This document shows, one piece after another, positions 25,744 to 35,135 of a stretch of DNA of 64,000 bases. A model generated the notes under the pieces. The model was not told the DNA's origin, did no database searches, and saw only the letters and a list, made by a program, of their open reading frames with translations. How positions within the stretch are numbered: the first letter of the stretch is position 1; each line of letters opens with the position of its first letter. Made by a program: the position numbers and the translations under genes. Location of the stretch: the NCBI RefSeq assembly GCF_002964705.1, contig NZ_PQCD01000049.1, positions 186,001 through 250,000 of the forward strand, written 5' to 3'. Source of the DNA: Pseudoalteromonas sp. T1lg75 (GTDB lineage Bacteria; Pseudomonadota; Gammaproteobacteria; Enterobacterales; Alteromonadaceae).

Positions 25744-28086
25744 CTACACCTTTAGATTCACTATGCTGTGGCGGCGATAGAATGCTTGCCACCGGCGCGC
25801 CTGTTGTTCGCTGACTTGTTGCACCTCAATGGCGGGCACGGATAAGCCGTGCTGCTGCAGGTTGCGCCTTAAGTCTTCGCTGTGTTGCTGCGCCAATTCG
25901 CTTAGGGCATGGGAGCTGGCCTTAAGGGCACAGTTAAGCTGCTGTTGGCTCAGTTGTGCCTGCACGCTGAGCTCACCCTGTTTACCGTAATCGAACTGCA
26001 TGCGCACAAACCACACCTCATGCGTTTCCCCTTGATTATTCTTTTTTTGATAACGCCCCAGCGTCAGTTCGCTGTGCCCGACATCCGGTGGCAGGCGCAT
26101 GGGTAATAACAGCTGCACCAAGGCATTACTATCTTGCTGCGCGACCTGAGTCTGTGTGCCGGGTTGAGTACTAAGCTGGGCGCTAAGTTGGGGGGTCATC
26201 TGCTGTTGTATGGGGGCCAGCTCATCAATCAGCGCCTGCGCCGCCGGAGATTGCAATTGTTGCAGCAGATTATCCGCACGCAGTTGTTGTTCCGGGCCTT
26301 TTCCGCTGTTACCAAGCAAGAGTTGCAACAGGGGGAGTAAGCCATTGTTGGTCTTTGGTACAGCTTGTGGCACAGCCTGGGTAACGTTGCCAGGGGCATC
26401 GGAAATTGGCGCCGCCACCAAGGCGGTCACCAGCTGATCGAGCCTGGCACTGAGCGAGCTTTGCCACTGCTGTGGTGACAGGGTCCAGGGTTGCAGTTGG
26501 GCGCGAATTTGCGTCGCATTTTGCACGCTGGGTGTATGTGGTCCTATCATTTTGGCGAAGGCCTGATTGACCAGCTGTTGCAGCTCCTTCGGCGCCTGCA
26601 TAAGCTGAGTGTCGAGTTGGGTCAAATGATGACGCAGCTGCTGGCCCGGTGTTAGCAATTTTTGCAGCGTTTGCGTCAGGGTTTGGGTTAAGGGCAAGGG
26701 CGTTAGCGCCGCGACCTTGTTTGACTGAACGTGTGCCGACAAGCTCGCTGAAGAAGTCGTATCCTTTACGGGCCCAGGTTGGAGTTGAGATTGAGAGCCA
26801 GGCAGCATTAGGCCAGACGAGGGGTGAGCGGGAATACTGACCCTGACCAAGCCTTGCATTTGCACTATCAGTGCCAGCAGGGGCGCCTGTTGGCGCACTT
26901 GGTTTGGCACCACGGGCATGGCGCTGCGCAGGGGCCTTTGCTCCTGGCCTGTTTCGGGCAAGGGATGCATTGGCGAGACTTGCAGCAGGGGGGTTAACAA
27001 GCCCTTGGCCTGGCTTTGCAACAGGGATGGGGGCAAAGCGTGGGACTTATCCTGCAGTGCCGCGCCCATAAGCTTGTTATACAGGGCCGCCTGCCAACTG
27101 AGCACCTGCGGCAGAAGCTGTGTTTTGAGTGTATTTGCTTTGGCATTTGCTCCGGTGGCCGTGGTCGGGGGAGTTGCCGTTAGCTCGCCCGAGTCCGGCA
27201 TTGGGGCCTTAGCGCCAGCGAGCGTCGGTAGCTGGGTGTGTAGGCGCAGGCTGGGAGGCTGCAGTTGCAGTTGTAATTGGCCGCTGTTATCCAATTTAGC
27301 CATGACCGGCTGGGGTTGCCCCTGCAGCAAAGCGACTTCGCCTTGGCGCAGCACCACTTGGGTCAAAGGCGTTTGCTGGCCATGGGCAAGCGTCAGTAAC
27401 AGCTGCGCCAGCGACTGGGCCGTCGGGCTGCCAGGCGTGCTTGTCTGCGGCGTTAATTCCAGTCTCGGCGCACTGTTGACCAGCCATTGCATCAGTTTAT
27501 TATCGGCTAAGGGGAGGGGCAGTCGGGTTTGATTATTTAGCACTAGGTGTGCCTGTATCCGTGATTGCCCTTGCGCCAGACTAAGCTCCACCGCCAGCGC
27601 TTGTGTGCCTTCACCGAGCAAGGCCAAGGTGGCATTATTGATTTGCAGGCTGGCTGCCAATTGCGGTAATTGGATACGACCCTGATTATCGAGGTAAGCG
27701 GCGAGTTGGAGTGTTTGCGCCGTCGTCCCTGAGTTTTTTGGCGCCGCCAAGGCTGATACTAGCTGATATAGCAACTGGGCTTTATCGACATTAAGGCTGA
27801 TCTCGCTTGGGCGTAGCTGCAACTGGCCATTGACACCCAGGCGGATTTCGGCGCTTTCCAGGCGCAGGCCTGCAAGCTGGGGTTGCGGGGGGCTGAGTGT
27901 CAAGGTGGTGCTTTGCCAATGTCCCTGCACACGCACTTCCATGCTTATCTGCTGGGGTTCAATGCGAATGTTACGGGCCGCCAAGAGGCGCTCTTGGGGG
28001 AGTTGCTCCTGCGGTTTAGCCGCGTTCGAAACGGTCATTTCCAGCGCCGAAGCCTGGTTAGTTAAAGGGGCAAATGGACCCGACAT
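25744..28086 (-). CDS. FliK-like hook-length control protein, second copy
   Basis: The 780-residue protein is Gln/Leu/Pro/Ala-rich for most of its length. Its C-terminal ~110 residues resemble a Flg_hook (FliK C-terminal) domain: LTLGRY, WFVRMQFDYGKQGELSVQAQL and LRRNLQQHGLSVPAIEV. There is no signal peptide or membrane helix. The ATG follows GGGGGAAT. It is co-transcribed with the FlhX-like gene 2 nt downstream, so a FliK-type and an FlhB-C-type protein form a bicistron. This pair probably works in or beside export specificity switching, but no function is proven. Confidence 0.75.
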   Translation of the reverse strand: MSGPFAPLTNQASALEMTVSNAAKPQEQLPQERLLAARNIRIEPQQISMEVRVQGHWQSTTLTLSPPQPQLAGLRLESAEIRLGVNGQLQLRPSEISLNVDKAQLLYQLVSALAAPKNSGTTAQTLQLAAYLDNQGRIQLPQLAASLQINNATLALLGEGTQALAVELSLAQGQSRIQAHLVLNNQTRLPLPLADNKLMQWLVNSAPRLELTPQTSTPGSPTAQSLAQLLLTLAHGQQTPLTQVVLRQGEVALLQGQPQPVMAKLDNSGQLQLQLQPPSLRLHTQLPTLAGAKAPMPDSGELTATPPTTATGANAKANTLKTQLLPQVLSWQAALYNKLMGAALQDKSHALPPSLLQSQAKGLLTPLLQVSPMHPLPETGQEQRPLRSAMPVVPNQVRQQAPLLALIVQMQGLVRVSIPAHPSSGLMLPGSQSQLQPGPVKDTTSSASLSAHVQSNKVAALTPLPLTQTLTQTLQKLLTPGQQLRHHLTQLDTQLMQAPKELQQLVNQAFAKMIGPHTPSVQNATQIRAQLQPWTLSPQQWQSSLSARLDQLVTALVAAPISDAPGNVTQAVPQAVPKTNNGLLPLLQLLLGNSGKGPEQQLRADNLLQQLQSPAAQALIDELAPIQQQMTPQLSAQLSTQPGTQTQVAQQDSNALVQLLLPMRLPPDVGHSELTLGRYQKKNNQGETHEVWFVRMQFDYGKQGELSVQAQLSQQQLNCALKASSHALSELAQQHSEDLRRNLQQHGLSVPAIEVQQVSEQQARRWQAFYRRHSIVNLKV

Positions 28087-28188
28087 ATTCCCCCCTGCAC
28101 GAGATCAAAGTTTTGCCTGCAATTTTTCGCATTAGCTTAGCATTATGGTAGACTATCGCCCAATTTTAAGCATTGAGAAACCCTGTTT

Positions 28189-28809
28189 GTGCTACACGTT
28201 GACGCAGTCACTTGTATAAAGCAAGAGCGATGTTTGTTCGAAGACCTGAGTTTTAACCTAAAGTCGGGCGAGATCATGCAGTTAGAAGGCCCTAATGGGG
28301 CCGGAAAAACCTCGCTATTACGTATTTTAGCGGGCTTCGCCGAGCCTATGCAGGGGCAAGTAAAATTTAACCAGCAGTGTATTGGTCGTAATTATGACGA
28401 GTACGCCGAGAATGTGCTGTTTATCGGTCATAAAACCGGCGTGAACACTGCGCTTAATGCCTTAGAAAATTGTCAGTTTTGGCTTAATACCCATGGTCTC
28501 GAAAGCGGCTTAGATCTCTACGAGGTGCTTGCCGACCTGGGTCTGGTTGGTCTTGAAGATGTGCCGGTGCGTCAGCTTTCTGCCGGGCAACAGCGCCGTG
28601 TGGCCCTGGCGCGTTTATGGTTAAATCGCGCGCCCCTGTGGTTGTTGGATGAGCCCTTCACTGCGGTGGACAAAAAAGGCGTGCAACTGCTGCAGCAGCG
28701 TTTTGCCGAGCATCTGGCCACTGGCGGGGCAATTTTGCTAACTAGCCACCAGGACCTCACCACGCACTTTGATAAGCTTATCAAGTTGCAGCTGGAGTAT
28801 CGCATTTGA
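28189..28809 (+). CDS. ccmA: Heme exporter ATP-binding protein CcmA
   Basis: CcmA is the ATPase of the CcmABCD complex that releases holo-CcmE during cytochrome c maturation. The GTG start gives the normal N-terminus (VLHVDAVTCIKQERCLFEDL) and 206 residues. Walker A is GPNGAGKT at 34-41, the ABC signature is LSAGQQRRVALAR and Walker B is LWLLDEPF. It opens a nine-gene ccm operon. The 102-nt gap upstream is shared with the divergent FliK-like gene. Its TGA overlaps the TTG of ccmB. Confidence 0.97.
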   Translation: MLHVDAVTCIKQERCLFEDLSFNLKSGEIMQLEGPNGAGKTSLLRILAGFAEPMQGQVKFNQQCIGRNYDEYAENVLFIGHKTGVNTALNALENCQFWLNTHGLESGLDLYEVLADLGLVGLEDVPVRQLSAGQQRRVALARLWLNRAPLWLLDEPFTAVDKKGVQLLQQRFAEHLATGGAILLTSHQDLTTHFDKLIKLQLEYRI

Positions 28810-29495
28810 TAGCACAGAATCATTCTTATTGGCGCGTGTGGGCCAGTGTGTATAAAAAAGATGTTCGTCTGGCCTTTCGCCAGCGCAGTGACATTATCAA
28901 TCCGTTATTGTTCTTTTTAATTGTTATCACCCTGTTCCCGCTGGGCATTGGTCCCGAGCCCAATCTACTGGCGCGCATGGCGCCAGGGATTATCTGGGTG
29001 GCGGCCTTATTGGCGACCATGTTGGGTCTGGACAAGCTCTTTCGCGACGATTACTTGGACGGCACCTTGGAGCAACTGATGTTGTCGCCTTTTCCGCTGT
29101 CGTTGAGCGTTTCGGCTAAGGTGGCGGCACACTGGACGGTCACTGGGTTGCCCATGGTTATTTTAGCGCCACTGTTCGCGCTTTTGATGAATTTACAATC
29201 GCAGGCTCTGAGCGCCATGATGCTGACCCTGCTGATCGGCACGCCGCTGCTGAGCTTGATCGGCGCCATCGGCGCCGGGCTCACCGTGGGCCTGCAAAAG
29301 GGTGGGGTACTACTAAGTTTATTGGTCCTGCCGCTTTATATACCCGTATTAATTTTCGCGACCTCCGCCATCGATACCGCCAGCATGTCCCTGGCTTATG
29401 GCGGCCAGCTTGCGATTCTAGGCGCATTTTTAGCCGTCGCTATTGTGCTTGCGCCTATTGCCGTTTCATCAGCATTGAAAGTGAGTATTAACTAA
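28806..29495 (+). CDS. ccmB: Heme exporter membrane protein CcmB
   Basis: CcmB is the six-helix membrane subunit partnered with CcmA. It starts at a TTG in a TTGA overlap with the ccmA stop, giving 229 residues. Family features include VYKKDVRLAFRQRSDIINPL (core DVRLAFRQRSDI), LLATMLGLDKLFRDDYLDGT (core DKLFRDDYLDG) and TVGLQKGGVLLSLLVLPLYIP, core LQKGGVLLSLLVLP. The stop shares one base with ccmC (TAATG). Confidence 0.97.
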   Translation: MIAQNHSYWRVWASVYKKDVRLAFRQRSDIINPLLFFLIVITLFPLGIGPEPNLLARMAPGIIWVAALLATMLGLDKLFRDDYLDGTLEQLMLSPFPLSLSVSAKVAAHWTVTGLPMVILAPLFALLMNLQSQALSAMMLTLLIGTPLLSLIGAIGAGLTVGLQKGGVLLSLLVLPLYIPVLIFATSAIDTASMSLAYGGQLAILGAFLAVAIVLAPIAVSSALKVSIN

Positions 29496-30232
29496 TGTGG
29501 AAGTGGTTACATCCCTACGCTAAGGCCGAACGAGCCTATCAGTTGTGTAACACCCTACTACCCTATTTTGCCGTGGTTGCCGTGCTTGGCATCCTGGTGG
29601 GTTGGGTATGGGGGCTGGCCTTTGCGCCTGCTGACTACCAACAAAAAGACAGCTATCGCATCATCTTTATCCATGTGCCGTCGGCTATTTGGTCCATGGG
29701 GGCGTATTCGTCCATGGCCATTGCTGCCTTGGTGGCTCTGGTGTGGCAAATTCGCAATGCCCAGCTGGCGGTGATTGCCATTGCGCCGGTAGGCGCGGCC
29801 ATGACTGTAATTGCGCTGCTGACCGGTGCCGCCTGGGGTAAACCCATGTGGGGTGCCTGGTGGGTGTGGGATGCCCGTTTGACCTCAGAGTTGATTCTGT
29901 TGTTTTTATACCTGGGTGTAATGTCTCTTTATCATGCCTTCGAAGATAAGCGCGCCGGGGGGAAGGCGGCGTCTATTCTTGCTTTGGTTGGTGTGGTTAA
30001 TCTGCCGATTATTCATTTCTCGGTAGAGTGGTGGAATACCCTGCATCAGGGCGCCACCATCACCAAGTTCGATACCTCGGCCATCGACCCGAGCATGTTC
30101 TGGCCCTTGATGATTAATATCCTTGGTTTTGCCGGCTTCCTAGGTGCGGTGACGCTCATTCGCCTGAAAACAGAAATCCTAAAAAGCGAACAACATCGCC
30201 CCTGGGTGAAAGCCCTGGCGGGAGGCAAATAA
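29495..30232 (+). CDS. ccmC: Heme export/handling protein CcmC
   Basis: CcmC loads heme onto CcmE. The 245-residue product has six membrane helices and the periplasmic tryptophan-rich WWD heme-binding motif (WGAWWVWDARLTSELILL). Conserved histidines lie in the HVPSAIWSMG and IHFSVEWWNTLHQG loops on each side. It starts with a 1-nt overlap with ccmB and is followed after 1 nt by ccmD. Confidence 0.98.
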   Translation: MWKWLHPYAKAERAYQLCNTLLPYFAVVAVLGILVGWVWGLAFAPADYQQKDSYRIIFIHVPSAIWSMGAYSSMAIAALVALVWQIRNAQLAVIAIAPVGAAMTVIALLTGAAWGKPMWGAWWVWDARLTSELILLFLYLGVMSLYHAFEDKRAGGKAASILALVGVVNLPIIHFSVEWWNTLHQGATITKFDTSAIDPSMFWPLMINILGFAGFLGAVTLIRLKTEILKSEQHRPWVKALAGGK

Positions 30233-30233
30233 G

Positions 30234-30449
30234 ATGCAGTTTGACAGTCTTTCAGAATTTTTCGCCATGGGCGGCTACGCCTTTTATGTGTGGTTATCGT
30301 TCGGCAGCTGTGCGTTAATTCTTATCGCCCTGGTGGTAAGCTCGGTTCAAGAGAAACGTAAATTATTGCAGCAGGTATCGGCACAAACAGCCCGTGAGCA
30401 ACGTATTGAAAAAGCCAAGCAGGCTAAGCAGCAGGAGTCGCAGTCATGA
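30234..30449 (+). CDS. ccmD: Heme exporter protein CcmD
   Basis: CcmD is the small single-helix protein that stabilises the CcmC-CcmE complex. The 71-residue product has [14 protein letters not shown] leading into one transmembrane helix and a basic coiled cytoplasmic tail, as in the family. The last 4 nt overlap the ccmE start. Confidence 0.95.
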   Translation: MQFDSLSEFFAMGGYAFYVWLSFGSCALILIALVVSSVQEKRKLLQQVSAQTAREQRIEKAKQAKQQESQS

Positions 30450-30922
30450 ACCCAAGACGTAAAAAACGCCTATTAACCATTATTGCTTTGTTATTCGGCC
30501 TATCCAGCGCCGTGGCCCTGACTTTGTACGCACTGCAAGAAAACATTAACCTCTTCTATACCCCGAGCGAGTTGATCAACGGTAAGGGTCCTGAGCTTGA
30601 AAAGCCTAGTGTGGGACAAAAGCTGCGTATCGGCGGCATGGTGGTGCCGGGCTCGGTCAAGCGCGATGAAAACTCGCTATTCGTTGAGTTTAAGCTGATC
30701 GATAGTGGCCCCATGGTAACCATTCGCTATAAAGGCATTTTGCCTGATCTGTTCCGTGAGGGGCAGGGCATAGTGGCACAGGGCACCCTGATTGAAAGCG
30801 ATGTGATCGAGGCATTCGAAGTGCTGGCGAAGCACGATGAAGAATACATGCCCGAAGAAGTCGCCGAAGCGGTGAAGGGTATAAAGCACCAGAAACCAAC
30901 TTATAACAACAACGGCTACTAA
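30446..30922 (+). CDS. ccmE: Periplasmic heme chaperone CcmE
   Basis: CcmE covalently carries heme to CcmF/H. The 158-residue protein has a basic N-terminus, one anchor helix at about 9-29, and an OB-fold. The heme-binding histidine is H130 in [10 protein letters not shown], the same number as in E. coli. The conserved [13 protein letters not shown] stretch is also present. It overlaps ccmD by 4 nt and precedes ccmF by 3 nt. Confidence 0.98.
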   Translation: MNPRRKKRLLTIIALLFGLSSAVALTLYALQENINLFYTPSELINGKGPELEKPSVGQKLRIGGMVVPGSVKRDENSLFVEFKLIDSGPMVTIRYKGILPDLFREGQGIVAQGTLIESDVIEAFEVLAKHDEEYMPEEVAEAVKGIKHQKPTYNNNGY

Positions 30923-30925
30923 GTT

Positions 30926-32866
30926 ATGATCCCAGAGCTCGGTTATTTTTCATTAACCCTGGCAATGGTGCTCTGTGTGCTGTTGTTTATTTTTCCCATG
31001 TGGGGCGCGCACACAGGCAATTTACGTCTGATGCGCGCGGCGCCGTCATTGGCGGTGGGCCAGTTTATCTTTGTGCTGCTTTCATTTGCGGCGCTGATTT
31101 ACGCCAGTCTGACCGATGATTTCACCGTGGCCTATGTGGCCCACCACTCAAGTAGTACCTTGCCTTGGTATTACAAGATCACCTCGACCTGGGGTGGCCA
31201 CGAAGGGGCTATTCTCCTGTGGTTGGTAATGCAGGCGGGCTGGACGGCGGCGGTGGCGCTGATGTCCAAATCACTGCCTTGGCCATTGCGCGCTCGGGTA
31301 CTGGGCGTGCTGGGCTTTTTGGCCGTCGGCTTTATGCTCTACACCTTGTTGATGTCGAGCCCGTTTGACCGCCTGTTGCCTTATTATCCGGTGGAAGGAC
31401 GTGACCTGAACCCGTTACTGCAAGACCCTGGCATGATCATTCACCCGCCGCTTTTGTATATGGGCTATGTGGGTTTGTCTGTTTCCTTTGCCTTTGCCAT
31501 TGCCGCACTGCTTACCGGCCAGTTGGATAACCTTTGGGCCAAGTGGTCTCGCCCCTGGACCATGGCGGCGTGGGGCTTTTTAACCCTGGGTATCACCATC
31601 GGCAGTTGGTGGGCCTATGCGGAACTAGGCTGGGGTGGCTGGTGGTTCTGGGATCCGGTGGAAAACGCCTCGCTGATGCCTTGGTTGGTAGCCACGGCAC
31701 TGTTGCACTCCTTAGCGGTGACGGAAAAACGCGGGATCTTTAAATCCTGGACCGTGCTGTTGGCCATTGCCGCCTTCTCACTGAGTCTATTGGGCACCTT
31801 TATCGTGCGCTCGGGCATTATTGTCTCGGTACACGCCTTTGCCTCGGACCCGGATCGCGGCATGTTTATCCTTGCCTTCCTGGCCATAGTCGTGGGTGGC
31901 GGGTTAACGCTTTATGCCCTGCGCGCAGGCCATGTATCGAGTGAGGGTCGCTATAGCCTGTTTTCTCGTGAGGTAGCGCTGTGGCTGAATAATATTCTCC
32001 TGGTGGTAGCAACGCTGATCGTTCTACTGGGTACGCTATTGCCGATGATCCACAAGGAGCTGGGTCTGGGCTCGATTTCCATCGGCGAACCCTTCTTCAA
32101 TCAGATGTTTACCTATTTGATCGTGCCCTTTGCCTTATTGCTGGGTGCGGCGCCGCTGCTACGCTGGAAGCAAAACAAGCTGAAGCAGGTGGCGGGTAAA
32201 TACGGCCTGGGCGTGATCATTGCCCTGGTACTTACCGCAGCCTGGTTGTTCAGCAGCTTCGCCAAGGTCAGTGCCATCACCTTTATGGCCACCGCGTTGG
32301 CGCTGTGGATTATGGTGATGAGCGCGCAAGATCTGCTGCAAAAAACCGCTCAGGCACAATCGATTAAGCGTTTGGGCTTGAGCTATTGGGCGATGCAGCT
32401 CGGTCACATCGGCCTGGCGCTGGTGATTATGTCCGTGGCCCTGACCTCGGCTTATTCAACGGAGCGTGATGTGCGCGTTGTGCCCGGCGAGCAGGTGGCC
32501 TTGGGTGGCTATGATTTCCGCTTCGATGGCGTCAAGGTGATCCGTGGACCAAACTACACCGGTCATGCCGGGGTGGTCACCGTATTTAAACAAGGCGAGC
32601 AGGAAACCGTGCTGCACGCGGAGAAGCGTCGCTACGATATCGGCATGCAGTTTATGACCGAAGCCGCCGTGGACGCCGGCCTGAGCCGAGATCTCTATTT
32701 GGCCCTGGGCGAGCAGCTCACCGGTGGTGCCTGGTCATTGCGTATTTATCATAAACCCTTTGTACGGGTGATGTGGCTCGGCGGTATTTTAATTGCCCTG
32801 GCCGGATTTATCGTCTTATTTGATCGCCGTTACCGTCGTCGTAATCCCAAGGAGGCACAGGCATGA
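30926..32866 (+). CDS. ccmF: Cytochrome c heme lyase subunit CcmF
   Basis: CcmF transfers heme from CcmE to apocytochrome c. The 646-residue product has about 15 membrane helices, the WWD motif ELGWGGWWFWDPVENASLMP and conserved periplasmic histidines (AHHSSSTLPWYYK, MIIHPPLLYMGYVG). Length matches the family (about 645-660). It overlaps ccmG by 4 nt. Confidence 0.98.
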   Translation: MIPELGYFSLTLAMVLCVLLFIFPMWGAHTGNLRLMRAAPSLAVGQFIFVLLSFAALIYASLTDDFTVAYVAHHSSSTLPWYYKITSTWGGHEGAILLWLVMQAGWTAAVALMSKSLPWPLRARVLGVLGFLAVGFMLYTLLMSSPFDRLLPYYPVEGRDLNPLLQDPGMIIHPPLLYMGYVGLSVSFAFAIAALLTGQLDNLWAKWSRPWTMAAWGFLTLGITIGSWWAYAELGWGGWWFWDPVENASLMPWLVATALLHSLAVTEKRGIFKSWTVLLAIAAFSLSLLGTFIVRSGIIVSVHAFASDPDRGMFILAFLAIVVGGGLTLYALRAGHVSSEGRYSLFSREVALWLNNILLVVATLIVLLGTLLPMIHKELGLGSISIGEPFFNQMFTYLIVPFALLLGAAPLLRWKQNKLKQVAGKYGLGVIIALVLTAAWLFSSFAKVSAITFMATALALWIMVMSAQDLLQKTAQAQSIKRLGLSYWAMQLGHIGLALVIMSVALTSAYSTERDVRVVPGEQVALGGYDFRFDGVKVIRGPNYTGHAGVVTVFKQGEQETVLHAEKRRYDIGMQFMTEAAVDAGLSRDLYLALGEQLTGGAWSLRIYHKPFVRVMWLGGILIALAGFIVLFDRRYRRRNPKEAQA

Positions 32867-33426
32867 ATAAAAAGTGGTTGGTATTGACGCCACTGGCGGT
32901 GTTTTTGCTGCTGTGCGTATTTCTGTTAAAAGGCTTGTTTTCCGACCCACGTGAGCTGCAAAGCGGCCGTGTGAATCAGGCACTGCCAGCCTTTGATTTG
33001 CCGGATCTGATGACGCCGCAAAAGCGTTGGACCAATGCCGACATGGCTGGACAAACCTATTTGATTAACGTTTGGGGCACCTGGTGCCCGACCTGTCTGG
33101 CGGAACTGGGTTATTTAACCGAGTTGCGCGAGCGCGGCGTGACCATAGTGGGTTTGTACTACGAGCAGGGCTATGATCCGGACTTCGGCGACCGCTTCGA
33201 CTTAGCGGCGTTGCAACAGGAAGTGCGCGATATGTTGGCCCGTGCCGGCGACCCTTATCAATTCAATATGCTGGATTTAGACCGCCAGTTTATTTTGGAC
33301 TTGGGCGTTTCCGGGGCGCCGGAGACCTTCTTGGTCAATGGCGAAGGCAAGGTGCTGGTGCATCACACCGGTGATGTTAACGCGCGAGTATGGCGTGCCA
33401 AATTTGCGCCTTTGCTGGGAGAATAA
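32863..33426 (+). CDS. ccmG: Thiol:disulfide interchange protein CcmG (DsbE)
   Basis: CcmG is the membrane-anchored thioredoxin-like reductant of apocytochrome c thiols. The 187-residue protein has an N-terminal anchor (residues 6-25), the active site WCPTC with cysteines at 75 and 78, and the cis-proline region GVSGAPETFLV with the acidic GAPE typical of CcmG. It lies between ccmF and ccmH. Confidence 0.97.
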   Translation: MNKKWLVLTPLAVFLLLCVFLLKGLFSDPRELQSGRVNQALPAFDLPDLMTPQKRWTNADMAGQTYLINVWGTWCPTCLAELGYLTELRERGVTIVGLYYEQGYDPDFGDRFDLAALQQEVRDMLARAGDPYQFNMLDLDRQFILDLGVSGAPETFLVNGEGKVLVHHTGDVNARVWRAKFAPLLGE

Positions 33427-33427
33427 C

Positions 33428-33889
33428 ATGCGTTTTGTGTTTGTATTATTAGCCTTGGTATTTGCGGTTTCTGCCAGCGCGGTGGAAGAAAAATACGACT
33501 TCGCCAACGAAGAGCAAGCGGCCCTGTTTGCCGAACTGACCAAGGAGCTGCGTTGCCCTAAGTGTCAAAACCAGAATATCGCCGACTCCGATGCCGTGGT
33601 TGCCAAGGATCTGCGCGATAAGGTCGAACAACTGGTCAAAGAAGGGCAGAGCAAGGACCAGGTTATCGATTACATGATCGATCGTTATGGTTACTTTGTG
33701 CATTATCAGCCACCGGTCACCCCTGCTACTATTTTGCTGTGGATACTGCCCGGTCTGATCGTGGTTGGCGGCTTCGCCTTTATTGTTCTGCGCCAGAAAA
33801 AGGCGGCGCAAAAAGCCCGTTGGTCTGAGGCCGACGAGCAACAACTGCAAAAGTTGATCACGCGCTATAAGCGCAAGGAGTCTGCGTAA
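33428..33889 (+). CDS. ccmH: Cytochrome c maturation thioredoxin-like protein CcmH (CycL)
   Basis: CcmH presents apocytochrome thiols to the heme lyase. The ATG one base after the ccmG stop gives a clear signal peptide (MRFVFVLLALVFAVSASA). The redox motif LRCPKCQNQNI with C43 and C46 and one C-terminal membrane helix (ATILLWILPGLIVVGGFAF) follow. The 153 residues fit the short CcmH type, with the TPR part encoded separately as ccmI. The stop shares one base with ccmI. Confidence 0.97.
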   Translation: MRFVFVLLALVFAVSASAVEEKYDFANEEQAALFAELTKELRCPKCQNQNIADSDAVVAKDLRDKVEQLVKEGQSKDQVIDYMIDRYGYFVHYQPPVTPATILLWILPGLIVVGGFAFIVLRQKKAAQKARWSEADEQQLQKLITRYKRKESA

Positions 33890-35127
33890 TGTTGTCATTA
33901 TGGGGGGCCTTTGCGGCCTTAGCGATTGCCGCCTTGGTATTTGTCTGTTGGCCGTTTTTCCGTCGCTTTGAAAGCGATGTGAACCCAAGCGTCAATGCCG
34001 AGCGCATCGATATTTTTGAACAACGTCAGCAGGAGCTGGCCGATGATTTAGCGCTGGGGCGCATTTCGCAAACGAGTTTTGACGAGTCCTTACTGGAACT
34101 TAAAAGACGCCTGCTGAATGACTTAGCGCCGGAACAACAACTGCAAAGCCGCGGCAACAACCGCATTTTGGCGCTGACGGGCACCGCGTTTTTGGTGCTG
34201 CTCAGTGCGGTGTTCTATTATTTTACCGGTAATCAGGCCCAGCTTAAGGCGTGGGAACTGGCCATGGTTGAGCTGCCGGAACTGGGCGAGCGTGCGGTGA
34301 TGGGCAAAGGCGAGCCCCTTGATGCCAACGAGCGTCAGGCACTGCTATTGGGCTTGCGTACCCGCTTGGCGCAGGACGGTGATGATGCGGTGGCCTGGCT
34401 AATGCTAGGGCGTGTGGCCATGACCTTAAACGATTACGAAATGGCGATGCAGGCATTCGATAAGGTGCTGGCGATGGACCCTGAAAACCTCAGTGCCAAG
34501 GTGAGTTATGCCCAGTCGTTGTTGATCAAAGGCGATGAGATGGCGATGAACCAGGCGGCCAAGCTGCTGTCGCAAGTGCTGCAGGTGCAGCCGCAAAATA
34601 TTGATGCTATTTCTATGCTGGCATTAATCGCTTACGAGCGTAAGGATTGGACCGAGGCCAAGAGTGCCTTTGAGCTGATTTTAGCGACCATGACCGAACA
34701 AGACCCGCGTTATGCCATGGTCAGCGAACGCATTGCCGAAATCGACTCGCGCCTGGCGCAAGAGCAAAACAGCGAGCCGACTCACCAGGTGCAGGTGCAG
34801 GTGACTCTGGCCGAGGAGATAGCGAATCGCATTCCTCATAATGCCGTGTTGTTTGTGTTTGCCAAGGCCGCCGAGGGACCCGCCATGCCATTGGCGGTGA
34901 AGCGCTTTGAGCAATTTAGCTTGCCCATGAGTGTGACTTTAAGCGAGGCAGATGCCATGATGGCGCAATTGAGTTTGCAGCAGTTCGAAAAAATTCAAGT
35001 GATTGCCCGTATCTCAAAAGATGGTGACGTGGCCGTTGCGCTGGGTGAATTAGAAGGTAAATCACAGCCCTTTAACCGCCTGCAGCAACCGAGTGTCAAC
35101 GTGACCATAGATACCTTGATTCAGTAG
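33889..35127 (+). CDS. ccmI: Cytochrome c maturation TPR protein CcmI (CycH)
   Basis: CcmI is the apocytochrome chaperone of the heme lyase complex. The 412-residue product has two N-terminal membrane helices (about 5-22 and 88-106) around a cytoplasmic loop with a leucine-zipper-like stretch. TPR repeats follow (AWLMLGRVAMTLNDYEMAMQ, core MLGRVAMTLNDYEMA), then a C-terminal Ig-like domain (VTLAEEIANRIPHNAVLFVF). A hexamer CAGGTG is repeated three times near 34786. mlaA follows after 8 nt. Confidence 0.95.
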   Translation: MLSLWGAFAALAIAALVFVCWPFFRRFESDVNPSVNAERIDIFEQRQQELADDLALGRISQTSFDESLLELKRRLLNDLAPEQQLQSRGNNRILALTGTAFLVLLSAVFYYFTGNQAQLKAWELAMVELPELGERAVMGKGEPLDANERQALLLGLRTRLAQDGDDAVAWLMLGRVAMTLNDYEMAMQAFDKVLAMDPENLSAKVSYAQSLLIKGDEMAMNQAAKLLSQVLQVQPQNIDAISMLALIAYERKDWTEAKSAFELILATMTEQDPRYAMVSERIAEIDSRLAQEQNSEPTHQVQVQVTLAEEIANRIPHNAVLFVFAKAAEGPAMPLAVKRFEQFSLPMSVTLSEADAMMAQLSLQQFEKIQVIARISKDGDVAVALGELEGKSQPFNRLQQPSVNVTIDTLIQ

Positions 35128-35135
35128 GATAGACG

